Shown piece after piece: positions 17,481-25,259 of a DNA stretch of 64,000 nt. The notes below the pieces were generated by a model. That model had not been told where the DNA came from and made no database searches. It worked only from the letters and a program-made list of their open reading frames with translations. This DNA is from an uncultured Monoglobus sp. (lineage in GTDB: Bacteria; Bacillota; Clostridia; Monoglobales; Monoglobaceae). How positions within the stretch are numbered: position 1 is the first letter of the stretch; each line of letters starts with the position of its first letter. Where the stretch lies: positions 1 to 64,000 of the forward strand of contig CANQKC010000012.1 of assembly GCA_947624305.1 (NCBI GenBank), read 5' to 3'. A program made the translations under genes and the position numbers.

Positions 17481-19343
17481 GTGGTAATAGTCATAGACGT
17501 TTCGCGCCGTGCGCTTGTCAACGGCGGTTTCAAGCTCCTCGACGGTCGCGGACTTTATCTTGTCGATCGACGAAAAATAAAGCAGAAGCTTGTTTCTCTT
17601 CGCGGGGCCGACGCCGCTGATCTCGTCAAGCTCGCTGCGCAGGCCGGCCTTAACATGCTTTTTTCGGAAGGTGGTTATCGCGTAGCGGTGAACCTCCTCC
17701 TGGATCGAGGTCAGGAACCTGAACAGCTCGCCGCCGCGGTCAATATCAAATTCCTCATGAATATCGGTCAAGGCGCGCGTGCGGTGGTTGTCATCCTTGA
17801 CCATGCCGTAGACGGGGATCTCCTCGCCCATTGTGTCAAACAATTCGCGCACCGCCGAAACATGCCCCTTGCCTCCGTCAAGCAGTATCAGATCGGGCAG
17901 CGGTAAAAATTTGGCCTTATCGGGCTCAAGTCTGCCCGAGGCAATATCATCCTCTTCCTTGTACGCGCGGTTAATGCGGCGAAATATTACCTCTCTGGTA
18001 CTCTCGTAATCGTCGGCTCCCTCGACTGTTTTGATGTTAAACTTTCTGTAAGCAGATTTAAGCGGCACAGCTTTGTCGTAAACCACGCAGACGCCGACGC
18101 TCTGCGCGCCCGAAATGTTGGATATGTCATAGCTCTCTATTCTGAACGGAACATCATCGAGCTGAAGCAGCTCCATAAGCTCCTTAAGCACCGCGTTGCG
18201 GTCGGTCTGCTCCTTGTCGCGCTTGAATTTGTGGATTTTAAGCGACTCCTCCGCGTTTTTGTTTACCATTTCAACAGTCCGCGCCTTAGAGCCGCGAACC
18301 GGCTTGTGAACGTTTATCTTGTGACCGCATTTTTCGGTCAGCCACTTGGAAATATCGTCACAGTCCTCGATCTCGACCGGAATAAGTATCTCTTTCGGGA
18401 TGCTCGTCGCTGAAAAATAGAACTGTTTCAAAAAGCTTGAAACAAGCTCAGACGGCTCATCCTCAAAATTCTCAAAAACGTATTTTTCGGAGCCGAGCAT
18501 CTTGCCGCCGCGCATGTAAAAAAGCTGGACGCAGCAATCCTTTCCGTCGCTGAAAAATCCGATTATGTCGCGGTTGTCCTCGTTGGTGGAAATGATCTTC
18601 TGTTTCTCGTCAAGCGCCTTAAGGTGCGCGATGCTGTCGCGCAGGCTTGCCGCCTTTTCAAATTCCAGCCGCTCCGAGGCCTTGTACATCTTCCTTGTCA
18701 GCTCTTCCTCCAGAATTGAGTAGTTTCCCGACAGCACCGACGAGATCTTTCCGAACATTTCGGAATACTCCTCGGCGGATATTCTGCCGTCGCACGGGGC
18801 GCTGCACTGACCGATATGGTAATAAAGACACGGTCTGCCTTTTCCTATGTCGCGCGGCAGGACCTTGTTGCAGGTTCTTATCTTGAAAATCTTTTTAATT
18901 ATCTCAAGCGTCTCCTTGGTGTTGCTCGAGCTCATGTATGGACCGAAATATTTCGAACCGTCCTTCTCGAGCCTGCGCGTCAGAAAAATCCTCGGGAACG
19001 GCTCGCCCGATGTGATTTTAATATACGGGTACTGCTTGTCGTCCTTGAGCAGGATATTATACTTGGGCATGTATTTCTTGATCAGGTTGCACTCCAATAT
19101 CAAGGCCTCGACCTCGCTGTCGGTCAGGATATAGTCAAAGTCGAATATGTTCTCGACAAGCCGCAGAGTTTTTACGTTGTGGCTTTTGGAATTGATAAAA
19201 TACGAGCTCACGCGGTTTTTTAAGACCTTGCTTTTGCCAACGTAAATAACGGCGCCCTGCTCGTTTTTCATAAGATAAACTCCGGGCGATACGGGAAGAG
19301 TTTTCAGTTTTTCCTTGATCCTGTTTAACGTTTCCTCTGTCAT
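17475..19343 (-). CDS. uvrC: Excinuclease ABC subunit C
   Basis: The 622-residue nuclease makes both incisions around DNA damage after UvrAB recognition. It shows an N-terminal GIY-YIG domain (about 10-95; GVYLM...AVIYVGKSK) for the 3' cut, a cysteine cluster CLYYHIGQCSAPCDG, a UVR domain near 205-235 that meets UvrB, an RNase H-like domain (about 385-540; RIESYDISNISG) for the 5' cut, and C-terminal helix-hairpin-helix motifs (ISGVGPAKRNKLL). Length is normal. uvrB and uvrA lie 20 kb away on the other strand. It is 85 bp downstream of the HPr gene, but a terminator lies between them. Confidence 0.97.
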   Translation of the reverse strand: MTEETLNRIKEKLKTLPVSPGVYLMKNEQGAVIYVGKSKVLKNRVSSYFINSKSHNVKTLRLVENIFDFDYILTDSEVEALILECNLIKKYMPKYNILLKDDKQYPYIKITSGEPFPRIFLTRRLEKDGSKYFGPYMSSSNTKETLEIIKKIFKIRTCNKVLPRDIGKGRPCLYYHIGQCSAPCDGRISAEEYSEMFGKISSVLSGNYSILEEELTRKMYKASERLEFEKAASLRDSIAHLKALDEKQKIISTNEDNRDIIGFFSDGKDCCVQLFYMRGGKMLGSEKYVFENFEDEPSELVSSFLKQFYFSATSIPKEILIPVEIEDCDDISKWLTEKCGHKINVHKPVRGSKARTVEMVNKNAEESLKIHKFKRDKEQTDRNAVLKELMELLQLDDVPFRIESYDISNISGAQSVGVCVVYDKAVPLKSAYRKFNIKTVEGADDYESTREVIFRRINRAYKEEDDIASGRLEPDKAKFLPLPDLILLDGGKGHVSAVRELFDTMGEEIPVYGMVKDDNHRTRALTDIHEEFDIDRGGELFRFLTSIQEEVHRYAITTFRKKHVKAGLRSELDEISGVGPAKRNKLLLYFSSIDKIKSATVEELETAVDKRTARNVYDYYHK

Positions 19344-19372
19344 GATTACATTATCTCCAAAATCCCGATTAT

Positions 19373-19405
19373 TAAAAAAGGTAAACCTGTCAGCGACGGT
19401 TTACC
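19373..19405 (-). terminator. Terminator of the HPr gene
   Basis: Minus strand: GGTAAACC / GGTTTACC stem with a 10-nt loop followed by TTTTTT. Confidence 0.85.
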
Positions 19406-19428
19406 CTGTTAATGCTAAAAAATACGGA

Positions 19429-19689
19429 TTATGCAAAGTTCGATGAAATAAGATTAACCAAATCGTTGACCGCATCCTCCTCATCGGCGCCGTCGGCAAT
19501 GATGGTTATTGTGAGACCCTTGGTTATTCCCAGCGACAATACGCCGAGCAGACTCTTGGCGTTAACTTTTCTGTCGTCGCTCTCGACCCAGATGCTCGAT
19601 TTATACTCATTGGCCTTCTGTATAAAGAAAGTCGCCGGTCTCGCGTGCAGTCCAACCTGATTTTGAACTACTACTTCTTTCATGTACAT
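19429..19689 (-). CDS. ptsH: HPr-family phosphocarrier protein
   Basis: The 86-residue protein has the phosphorylatable His of the PTS in GLHARPA and the regulatory Ser in AKSLLGVLSLGI, the site used by HPr kinase in Gram-positive carbon control. Both being present makes it HPr rather than Crh. I shortened the ORF to the ATG at 19687-19689 (MYMKEVVVQ), which lies 8 nt after AAAGGAG; the track's start (19728) lacks a site. It is monocistronic, with its own promoter and terminator and no PTS enzyme I next to it. A role in regulation rather than sugar transport alone is therefore possible. Confidence 0.93.
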   Translation of the reverse strand: MYMKEVVVQNQVGLHARPATFFIQKANEYKSSIWVESDDRKVNAKSLLGVLSLGITKGLTITIIADGADEEDAVNDLVNLISSNFA

Positions 19690-19758
19690 AATACCCGCTC
19701 CTTTATTTCTTATAATAAATACCGCCAAAACAGACAGCGGTTCAAAAACAACAATAAT

Positions 19759-19787
19759 ATAATACTAAAATTTTAAAAATAAGTCAA
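19759..19787 (-). promoter_or_regulatory. Promoter of the HPr gene
   Basis: Minus-strand TTGACT, 17 bp, TATTAT, about 70 bp before the HPr start. The remainder of the 300-bp gap to tRNA-Ser is AT-rich and holds only the tRNA terminator. Confidence 0.6.
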
Positions 19788-19937
19788 GCGAAATTTTTGA
19801 AAATATACCCCCAAAAGGCCATTTTTGAGCAATCTTGTATGACTGCATAAAATCATAAAAAATATTAAAAATTAATTTGTTAATTTTATCAACATTTAAT
19901 TGAAAGTCATATTTTAAAAAATTATTGTTTTATTTGT

Positions 19938-19988
19938 CAAAAAAACAGTGATCAGGAACTAATCGCTATTCGCTAATTCCTAATCACT
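19938..19988 (-). terminator. Terminator after tRNA-Ser, built from a dispersed repeat
   Basis: Minus strand: an imperfect long stem (AGTGATTAGGAATTAG pairing with CTAGTTCC-like sequence and GATCACT) followed by GTTTTTTT. One arm (19966-19988) is a copy of a 23-nt repeat seen again at 54168 and 62335. Confidence 0.7.
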
Positions 19989-19992
19989 ACGT

Positions 19993-20081
19993 TGGCGGAC
20001 GGGGTGGGATTCGAACCCACGTGCCGTTTCCGACAAACTGATTTCGAGTCAGCCCCGTTATGACCACTTCGATACCCGTCC
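19993..20081 (-). tRNA. tRNA-Ser (anticodon CGA)
   Basis: Minus strand, 89 nt, acceptor GGACGGG / CCCGTCC, encoded CCA and a long variable arm. The loop CTCGAAA gives anticodon CGA, reading UCG. Confidence 0.96.
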
Positions 20082-20097
20082 GTGCTGCAACTATACC

Positions 20098-20126
20098 ATA
20101 TTAACACAATTTAATTGTAATTGCAA
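20098..20126 (-). promoter_or_regulatory. Promoter of tRNA-Ser
   Basis: Minus-strand TTGCAA, 17 bp, TAATAT, ending 17 bp before the tRNA. Confidence 0.65.
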
Positions 20127-20144
20127 GACTTTTTTTAAAAATTT

Positions 20145-21065
20145 TTAAATAAATTCGGCAAAATATTTTTTGAGCATAAAAACCGGCTTATACCTCGTCT
20201 TTGAACGCCTCAGACCCACAAGGCCGATGTCCTCCTCCATGTTGGTGTACATGGCCCTGTCGCAGAATGTCCTCGCGTGCTCGCGCAATATGTATTTATA
20301 TATCTGTTGATACGCGACATCGCCCTTTTGCGCGATTATGTCAAACGCCCCGCCGGGCAGGATCGTTCCGTAGGCGTAGCCGCGGATCGCTCTGCCGATA
20401 CTGACCGCTATGCCCTCGAGGCCGAGCACCTCAAAATTTTTCAGCCCGCGCAGCACCGAGTCGTTCTCGGCCTCAAGCGACACGCTGTTCATATTGCGGC
20501 CAATATTCTCCGAAAGCCAATCGCGCTGAAATTTCATAACCTTGTCAATATTTGATTTTGAAATCGGCTCAACCGAGACCTCGTCGCCGTATAGATTTAA
20601 AAATCTGTGAATTGCCCTGCGCTGCTTCGCAAGCGCGGACGAGTCGAAGTCGCGAAAGCTGTCACTGAGGTAGATATACTCGTTCCAGTCCTCAGACTCG
20701 GTAAACCTAAAGCGGTATTCGGGTATGTCCTCAAGCGCGGCCCTTTGATCGTCCGTCACCGCGAAAAAGTAAGGCTTCTGCTTTGCTCTGCGCGCGGTGC
20801 CCGCGACCGTGTCGATCGCGGATTTCAGATCGCCCTCGCCTATCGGAACGAAATACGCCGTCTTTTCTGAGGACACAACGCCCGGCTTACGACGAAGCTG
20901 CCTTATATACAAAAAGTTCTTGGACTCCGCGATCTCCGTGCCGTATTCCAAGGCTTGACAATACAGATTTGCAAAATTCATCTGACATGAATTCGATCCG
21001 GTTTTGCTTAAGTATTCTGTTATCTTTTCTCTGTCCGCAAGACTGATCGGTCTGAAAACTAAAAT
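20145..21065 (-). CDS. DUF2156 (LPG-synthase C-terminal-like) protein, probable ATT/ATA start
   Basis: The protein belongs to the DUF2156 family related to the catalytic domain of phosphatidylglycerol lysyltransferase (two GNAT-like halves; GIAVSIGRAIRGYAYGT and MYTNMEEDIGLVGLRRSK are typical). The substrate is unknown. The track's first Met (20981) cuts off an in-frame conserved N-terminus, FRPISLADREKITEYL, that such proteins normally have. That extension has no ATG, GTG or TTG; the only candidates after the AAGGAG site are ATA (21066-21068, 6 nt spacing) and ATT (21063-21065, 9 nt). I used ATT, giving 306 residues. It follows the cysteine-cluster gene directly, so translational coupling could support a rare start. 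Confidence 0.75.
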   Translation of the reverse strand: MLVFRPISLADREKITEYLSKTGSNSCQMNFANLYCQALEYGTEIAESKNFLYIRQLRRKPGVVSSEKTAYFVPIGEGDLKSAIDTVAGTARRAKQKPYFFAVTDDQRAALEDIPEYRFRFTESEDWNEYIYLSDSFRDFDSSALAKQRRAIHRFLNLYGDEVSVEPISKSNIDKVMKFQRDWLSENIGRNMNSVSLEAENDSVLRGLKNFEVLGLEGIAVSIGRAIRGYAYGTILPGGAFDIIAQKGDVAYQQIYKYILREHARTFCDRAMYTNMEEDIGLVGLRRSKTRYKPVFMLKKYFAEFI

Positions 21066-21079
21066 TATAATGCACTCCT

Positions 21080-21586
21080 TTAAATGATTTGTTGGTCAAG
21101 CTCCGAAAGAACGGGAAATCCTTCCCGATATTCCTTGATCATGTCCGGATTTTTCACGGCCTCTTCCTCTATGACCTTTCCGAGGCCGCTCTCCGTGAGC
21201 TCCCTCACCGTCTCAAGCGGAAGCTTGTTGATCTCGGGGCATGTCGGGGTCAGCGCGATCACCGTCTTATCGGCCTTGTTCATAATTCTGAGGGGCCAGA
21301 TTTTGCAGTCAATCGGCTTTTCGCTGTCGCTGAGCATACAGCCCTTGCGGCTGTCCAAAAAGAAACAGGCCGCCTCCTCTTCCGGATCGTCGGTTTTATA
21401 CTCGCCGTCAATGTCAATCGTCAGCATATCGCCGACCGGTCTGAATTTCGCGTTTTTATATTTTTCGGACAGCGCCGCCGCTGTTTCTTTGGTGAAAAGC
21501 GGCGTTTCCCAACGGCTCTGCCGTCTGAAAACACAGCAAAATTTGCAATCGGCGCATTTGCTTTTTGATAAAATCGAAGAAAGCAC
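21080..21586 (-). CDS. YkgJ-like cysteine-cluster protein
   Basis: The 168-residue protein opens with a tight cysteine cluster (CADCKFCCVF) and has further cysteines (CFFLD, GCMLS, DCKIWPLRI, TCPEI), the pattern of the YkgJ/FliB-like putative Zn- or Fe-binding family. Biochemical role unknown. Translation begins at GTG (21584-21586) after GAGGTGA. Its stop is followed after a few bases by the ribosome binding site of the DUF2156 gene, so the two form an operon. Confidence 0.7.
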   Translation of the reverse strand: MLSSILSKSKCADCKFCCVFRRQSRWETPLFTKETAAALSEKYKNAKFRPVGDMLTIDIDGEYKTDDPEEEAACFFLDSRKGCMLSDSEKPIDCKIWPLRIMNKADKTVIALTPTCPEINKLPLETVRELTESGLGKVIEEEAVKNPDMIKEYREGFPVLSELDQQII

Positions 21587-21614
21587 AAAATCACCTCAAA
21601 AGTTAATCATCAAA

Positions 21615-21690
21615 TTAAGCAACCGCTGATTAAGACGGTATTTAATCAGCGGTTGCTTAAGCGGAGCCGCCGCGAAGCGGCTCCGCTTAA
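21615..21690. repeat. Tandem perfect palindromes
   Basis: Two adjacent hairpins: a 19-bp perfect stem (TTAAGCAACCGCTGATTAA and its complement, 8-nt loop) and a 14-bp perfect stem (TTAAGCGGAGCCGC, 6-nt loop) that share a TTAA. There is no good U-tract on either strand, so a simple terminator for the HIT gene is not obvious; a repeat element or transcript 3'-end stabiliser is also possible. Confidence 0.8.
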
Positions 21691-21702
21691 AACGCAGTTT
21701 AC

Positions 21703-22128
21703 TTAATCTGCCAACGCCTCGCCGATAGTGCTGACCAGCTCGGCATACTCCGCGTCATCAAGATAAACCCTGTCGGGGTTCATGGCGAATGTGCCGCCCC
21801 ACTCAAACTCGTCAGCGTACTTGGGCACAAGATGAACATGAAGGTGATGGCCGGTGTCGCCGTAGGCTCCATAATTAACCTTTTGAGGCTTAAAGATATT
21901 CTGCAAAGCTGTCGATATCTTCGCTATATCCTCAATATACGCGGCGCGCTCGGCGGCGGTGAGCTCGGTCATGTCGCCTACATGCTTTTTGTGAGCGGCA
22001 ATAACTCTGCCCCTGTGGCTCTGCTCTTTGAACAAATATACCTTGCAGGTGTCAAGCTCGCAGATCTTTATTCCGAACTTTGCCACAAGCTCGCCCTCAA
22101 CGCAGTAAGCGCAGTTGTTGTCAATCAT
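21703..22128 (-). CDS. HIT-family nucleotide-binding protein
   Basis: The 141-residue protein has the histidine triad HLHVHLVPKY near residue 93, the active site of nucleotide hydrolases and transferases of the HIT superfamily, and the cysteine pair CAYC near the N-terminus seen in HIT proteins of Clostridia. It probably hydrolyses a dinucleotide or AMP-linked compound; the physiological substrate is not evident. ATG follows GGAGGAACCGAA. It lies 37 bp downstream of rnfB on the same strand. Confidence 0.92.
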   Translation of the reverse strand: MIDNNCAYCVEGELVAKFGIKICELDTCKVYLFKEQSHRGRVIAAHKKHVGDMTELTAAERAAYIEDIAKISTALQNIFKPQKVNYGAYGDTGHHLHVHLVPKYADEFEWGGTFAMNPDRVYLDDAEYAELVSTIGEALAD

Positions 22129-22165
22129 TTCGGTTCCTCCTTAAATTTATTCCGAAACCGGAAAA

Positions 22166-23248
22166 CTATTCGTTAATTTCTATCTCCTGGGTCTTTGAAA
22201 CATCCTCATTTCTGGATTTTTCGATAGCCGCGCCCGCCTCGCGAGCCTCGGCCTCCTTCGCGATGTTTTCCTTGACCACCTCGTTGAATTTGGTGTCGGC
22301 CTTGACCTGCTCGGACTTAACGTTCTTCTCCTTCTGTCCGGCGGGCTGGCTCTGATCCTTCTTCTGAGCCGCCTTCTTGGCCTTTAAGGCCTCGATCTGC
22401 TCGGGAGTGAGCTTGGGCTTCGCGGGCTTGGGCTCGGGACGAACCAGGCCCTCGGGCGTAACCTTGTTGATGGCCTTCTGAGGACATTTCTGGGCGCACA
22501 GGCCGCAGTTCACGCACTTCGCGGGATCGATAACGGCGAGGTTGTCGCTGATCGAAATAGCGCCCTTCGGACATGTCTTGGCGCAAATTCCGCAACCGAT
22601 ACAGCCGACCTGGCAGTCATGGCGCGTAACCTTGCCCTTTTCAACGCTCTTGCAGTTAATAGTGTATTTGCTGCGCAAAGGCAGTATCTTTATAACCTTT
22701 TTCGGACATTCTTCGGCGCAGGCGCCGCAGGCGACGCACTTGTCGATATTGACATAGGCAACGCCGTTTTTGATGCTTATCGCGCCAAACTTACAAACCT
22801 TGACGCAGGAACCGAAGCCCAGACAGCCATAGGCGCACATCTTCTCACCGCCGCCCAGCTTGTGGGCGCTGTAGCAGTCGCGCGGGCCGTCAAAATAATA
22901 TTTCTGAACCGCTCGGTCGGGGCTGCCGTTGCAGAGAACGCGCGCAACCATTCTTTCTTTCTTCTCGGCGGTAACGCCCATGATCTCCGCGATCTGATTT
23001 GCCACGGCCTCGCCGCCGACGGGACACATATTGGTCTTGACTCCGCCCTTGCAGAGCGCGGCAGCGTAGGCCGAACAGCCCGCGAAGCCGCAGCCGCCGC
23101 AGTTGGCGCCGGGGAGCACTTCCAAGATTTTGGGAATACGCTCGTCTTCCTTCACGGCGAACACTTTTGAGGCAACGCCCAGCAGAACGCCGAATACCAA
23201 ACCCATACCTCCGATTATAAGGATGGGAACCAAAATACTGTTAAACAT
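22166..23248 (-). CDS. rnfB: Rnf complex subunit RnfB (Fe-S protein)
   Basis: This is the membrane-anchored ferredoxin-type subunit that takes electrons from reduced ferredoxin in the Rnf ion-pumping complex. One N-terminal membrane helix (about 5-27) is followed by CGGCGFAGCSAYA (4Fe-4S of the Rnf-B domain), then CLGFGSCVKVCKFGAI, CVACGACAEECP, CIGCGICAKTCP and CVNCGLCAQKCP ferredoxin motifs. After about residue 280 there is a ~75-residue Lys/Glu/Ala-rich tail not needed for known cofactor binding. Last gene of rnfCDGEAB; AAAGGAGGGG precedes the ATG. Confidence 0.96.
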   Translation of the reverse strand: MFNSILVPILIIGGMGLVFGVLLGVASKVFAVKEDERIPKILEVLPGANCGGCGFAGCSAYAAALCKGGVKTNMCPVGGEAVANQIAEIMGVTAEKKERMVARVLCNGSPDRAVQKYYFDGPRDCYSAHKLGGGEKMCAYGCLGFGSCVKVCKFGAISIKNGVAYVNIDKCVACGACAEECPKKVIKILPLRSKYTINCKSVEKGKVTRHDCQVGCIGCGICAKTCPKGAISISDNLAVIDPAKCVNCGLCAQKCPQKAINKVTPEGLVRPEPKPAKPKLTPEQIEALKAKKAAQKKDQSQPAGQKEKNVKSEQVKADTKFNEVVKENIAKEAEAREAGAAIEKSRNEDVSKTQEIEINE

Positions 23249-23262
23249 CTACTTCCCCTCCT

Positions 23263-23856
23263 TTAAAAGCTGAGTCCCGAGAAGCCGAGAAACGCGATCG
23301 AAAGGAGCGCAGCGGTAACAAGAGTTATCGGCATGCCCTTCAGGAACTCGGGAACGTTGGAACTTTCAAGTCTCTCTCTCACGCCGGCGAACAGCACGAT
23401 AGCGATCGTGAAGCCGATACCGGCGGAAACACCGTAAACCAATGATTTAACGAAGCTCATTTCCACGCCCGTGAACTTTGTTATGTTCTGGATGGCAACG
23501 CCCAGCACCGCGCAGTTGGTGGTGATAAGGGGCAGATAAACGCCCAGAGCGCTGTATAGCGACGGAATTGACTTCTTCAAAAACATTTCAACGAACTGCA
23601 CCAGAACCGCAATAACCAGAATAAACGCGATCGTCTGCAGATATTCAAGGTGGAACGGAACCAGCAGGTAATACTGAACACACCATGTTATGATGGACGC
23701 GCAGGCCATAACGAATATTACCGCGAAGCCCATGCCGACCGATGTGTCAACCTTTTTGGATACGCCTAAGAACGGGCATATGCCGAGGAACTGAACCAGC
23801 ACGAAGTTGTTGATAAGGATCGCGCCGATTGCTATGATCAATAAATCCGCTACCAT
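23263..23856 (-). CDS. rnfA: Rnf complex membrane subunit RnfA
   Basis: The 197-residue integral membrane protein has about six hydrophobic segments, homologous to NqrE/RsxA (LVQFLGICPFLGVSK and INNFVLVQF). RnfA and RnfE form the antiparallel membrane core that helps couple electron flow to Na+ or H+ transport. Its ATG comes immediately after the rnfE stop, with the ribosome binding site GGAGGGC inside rnfE, so the two are translationally coupled. Confidence 0.96.
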   Translation of the reverse strand: MVADLLIIAIGAILINNFVLVQFLGICPFLGVSKKVDTSVGMGFAVIFVMACASIITWCVQYYLLVPFHLEYLQTIAFILVIAVLVQFVEMFLKKSIPSLYSALGVYLPLITTNCAVLGVAIQNITKFTGVEMSFVKSLVYGVSAGIGFTIAIVLFAGVRERLESSNVPEFLKGMPITLVTAALLSIAFLGFSGLSF

Positions 23857-24498
23857 TTATATGCCCTCCTTTTCCGTATCGTCAGTTTTGTTTTTCTTGA
23901 TCTTGCCGCCGATAACGTTGATGACCGCAAGCAGCACACCGAGTGTCAGGAACGCGCCCGGAGGCAGGATCATGATCGAAACGGGCTGGAAGCTCTCGCC
24001 AAACAGCGGAATGCCCGCGAATGTGCCGGCGCCCAAAATCTCTCTTACCGCGGCTATTATGCACAGCGAGCAGGTAAATCCAAGTCCCATTCCGAGGCCG
24101 TCAAGAGCCGACCTGCCGACAGTGTTCTTATTGGCGAACGCCTCGGCTCTGCCGAGGATAATGCAGTTAACAACTATAAGCGGTATGTATATGCCCAAGC
24201 TGCTTGAAAGCGCCGGAACGTAGGCGTTAAGCAGCATCTGAACGATAGTTACAAAGCCCGCGATTATTACTATGTACGAGGCAATTCTGATCTTGTCGGG
24301 AATGAACTTTCTCAAAAGCGAGATAACTATGTTCGAGCAGATCAGAACAGCCGTTGTGGAAAGGCCCATGCCTATACCGTTTATAACGCCTGTCGTAACA
24401 GCCAGCGTGGGGCACATGCCGAGAAACAGCACAAGCGTCGGGTTCTCGGTGATAAGACCGTTTAAGAATGTTGACAAATAACCTTTTTTGTTTTCCAT
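23857..24498 (-). CDS. rnfE: Rnf complex membrane subunit RnfE
   Basis: The 213-residue membrane protein is paralogous to RnfA (NPTLVLFLGMCPTLAV mirrors the RnfA motif) and has about six membrane segments. It partners RnfA in the membrane core of the complex. Its ATG overlaps the rnfG stop (TAATG). Confidence 0.96.
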   Translation of the reverse strand: MENKKGYLSTFLNGLITENPTLVLFLGMCPTLAVTTGVINGIGMGLSTTAVLICSNIVISLLRKFIPDKIRIASYIVIIAGFVTIVQMLLNAYVPALSSSLGIYIPLIVVNCIILGRAEAFANKNTVGRSALDGLGMGLGFTCSLCIIAAVREILGAGTFAGIPLFGESFQPVSIMILPPGAFLTLGVLLAVINVIGGKIKKNKTDDTEKEGI

Positions 24499-25259
24499 TA
24501 CTCGGCACCTCCTTCTGTTTCAGCGGCGTCAATCTCAGCCGTCTCGTCTGCCGGCGCTTCCTCCTGCTCGGGCGCGGCGCCTTCTTCAGCGGCTTCGCCG
24601 TCTGCGGCTTCCGCGTCCGCGGGAGCTTCTCCCTCAACAGCCTCGCCCTCCGCGGGAGCTTCAAGCTCGGGAGCCGCGCCGCTGTTGTCGTTTATAACGG
24701 TGATCGCCGCGCTCACGGAATTATTGACCGCTTTTGTCACAGCCCTTGAAGTGATCGTCGCGCCTGAGATCGCGTCGATCTTGTTGGGATTATTTCCCGC
24801 GCTTCCGTTTTTGCTGACAACTATGTTTTCGGTAAGACCGGTATACTGATCGATCCAGTCGGTCTGGCACTTCGCGCCGAGACCGGGAGTCTCTTCCATT
24901 TCCGTGACCTTGACCTTTGTTATCTTTCCCTCGGTGTCAACGCCGGTCATAACCACAACGTCGCCGCCGTATCCCTCGGAGCATACCGCGTCGGCAACAT
25001 ATCCGACAGGGGTTCCGTCGGCCGCCATGCCGCAGTACACGCCGTTCACCTTAACGCCCGCCTCGGGCTCGGGGAGCTTTGTGCCGTCAAGCTCAAAGTT
25101 CTCGGCTCCGGGGAGCAGCTCCTTAAGATTGGCCTGGAACGTGGCCTCGTTATTCTCGGCGATGATCGGTTCTGTAACCATGTTGATGCCGCCGAGCAAA
25201 GCCGCCACGATCGCGGTGATAAGCAATAATTTAATAGTAAGTGTAAGTATCTCTTTCAT
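24498..25259 (-). CDS. rnfG: Rnf complex FMN subunit RnfG with acidic C-terminal tail
   Basis: One N-terminal membrane helix anchors an extracytoplasmic FMN-binding domain; SGATITSRAV carries the Thr to which FMN is covalently attached in this family. The last ~55 residues are an Ala/Glu/Pro-rich acidic low-complexity tail (EGEAPADAEAADGEAAEE), which standard RnfG proteins lack. The ATG overlaps the rnfD stop (TAATG). FMN attachment would need an ApbE-type flavin transferase, not seen in this window. Confidence 0.94.
   Translation of the reverse strand: MKEILTLTIKLLLITAIVAALLGGINMVTEPIIAENNEATFQANLKELLPGAENFELDGTKLPEPEAGVKVNGVYCGMAADGTPVGYVADAVCSEGYGGDVVVMTGVDTEGKITKVKVTEMEETPGLGAKCQTDWIDQYTGLTENIVVSKNGSAGNNPNKIDAISGATITSRAVTKAVNNSVSAAITVINDNSGAAPELEAPAEGEAVEGEAPADAEAADGEAAEEGAAPEQEEAPADETAEIDAAETEGGAE

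Noticed and set aside
24272-24749. Plus-strand ORFs rich in Arg, Pro and Ser within rnfE and rnfG
   Set aside because: They are antisense frames of the Ala/Glu-rich RnfG tail and of RnfE; the minus-strand genes are unmistakable.
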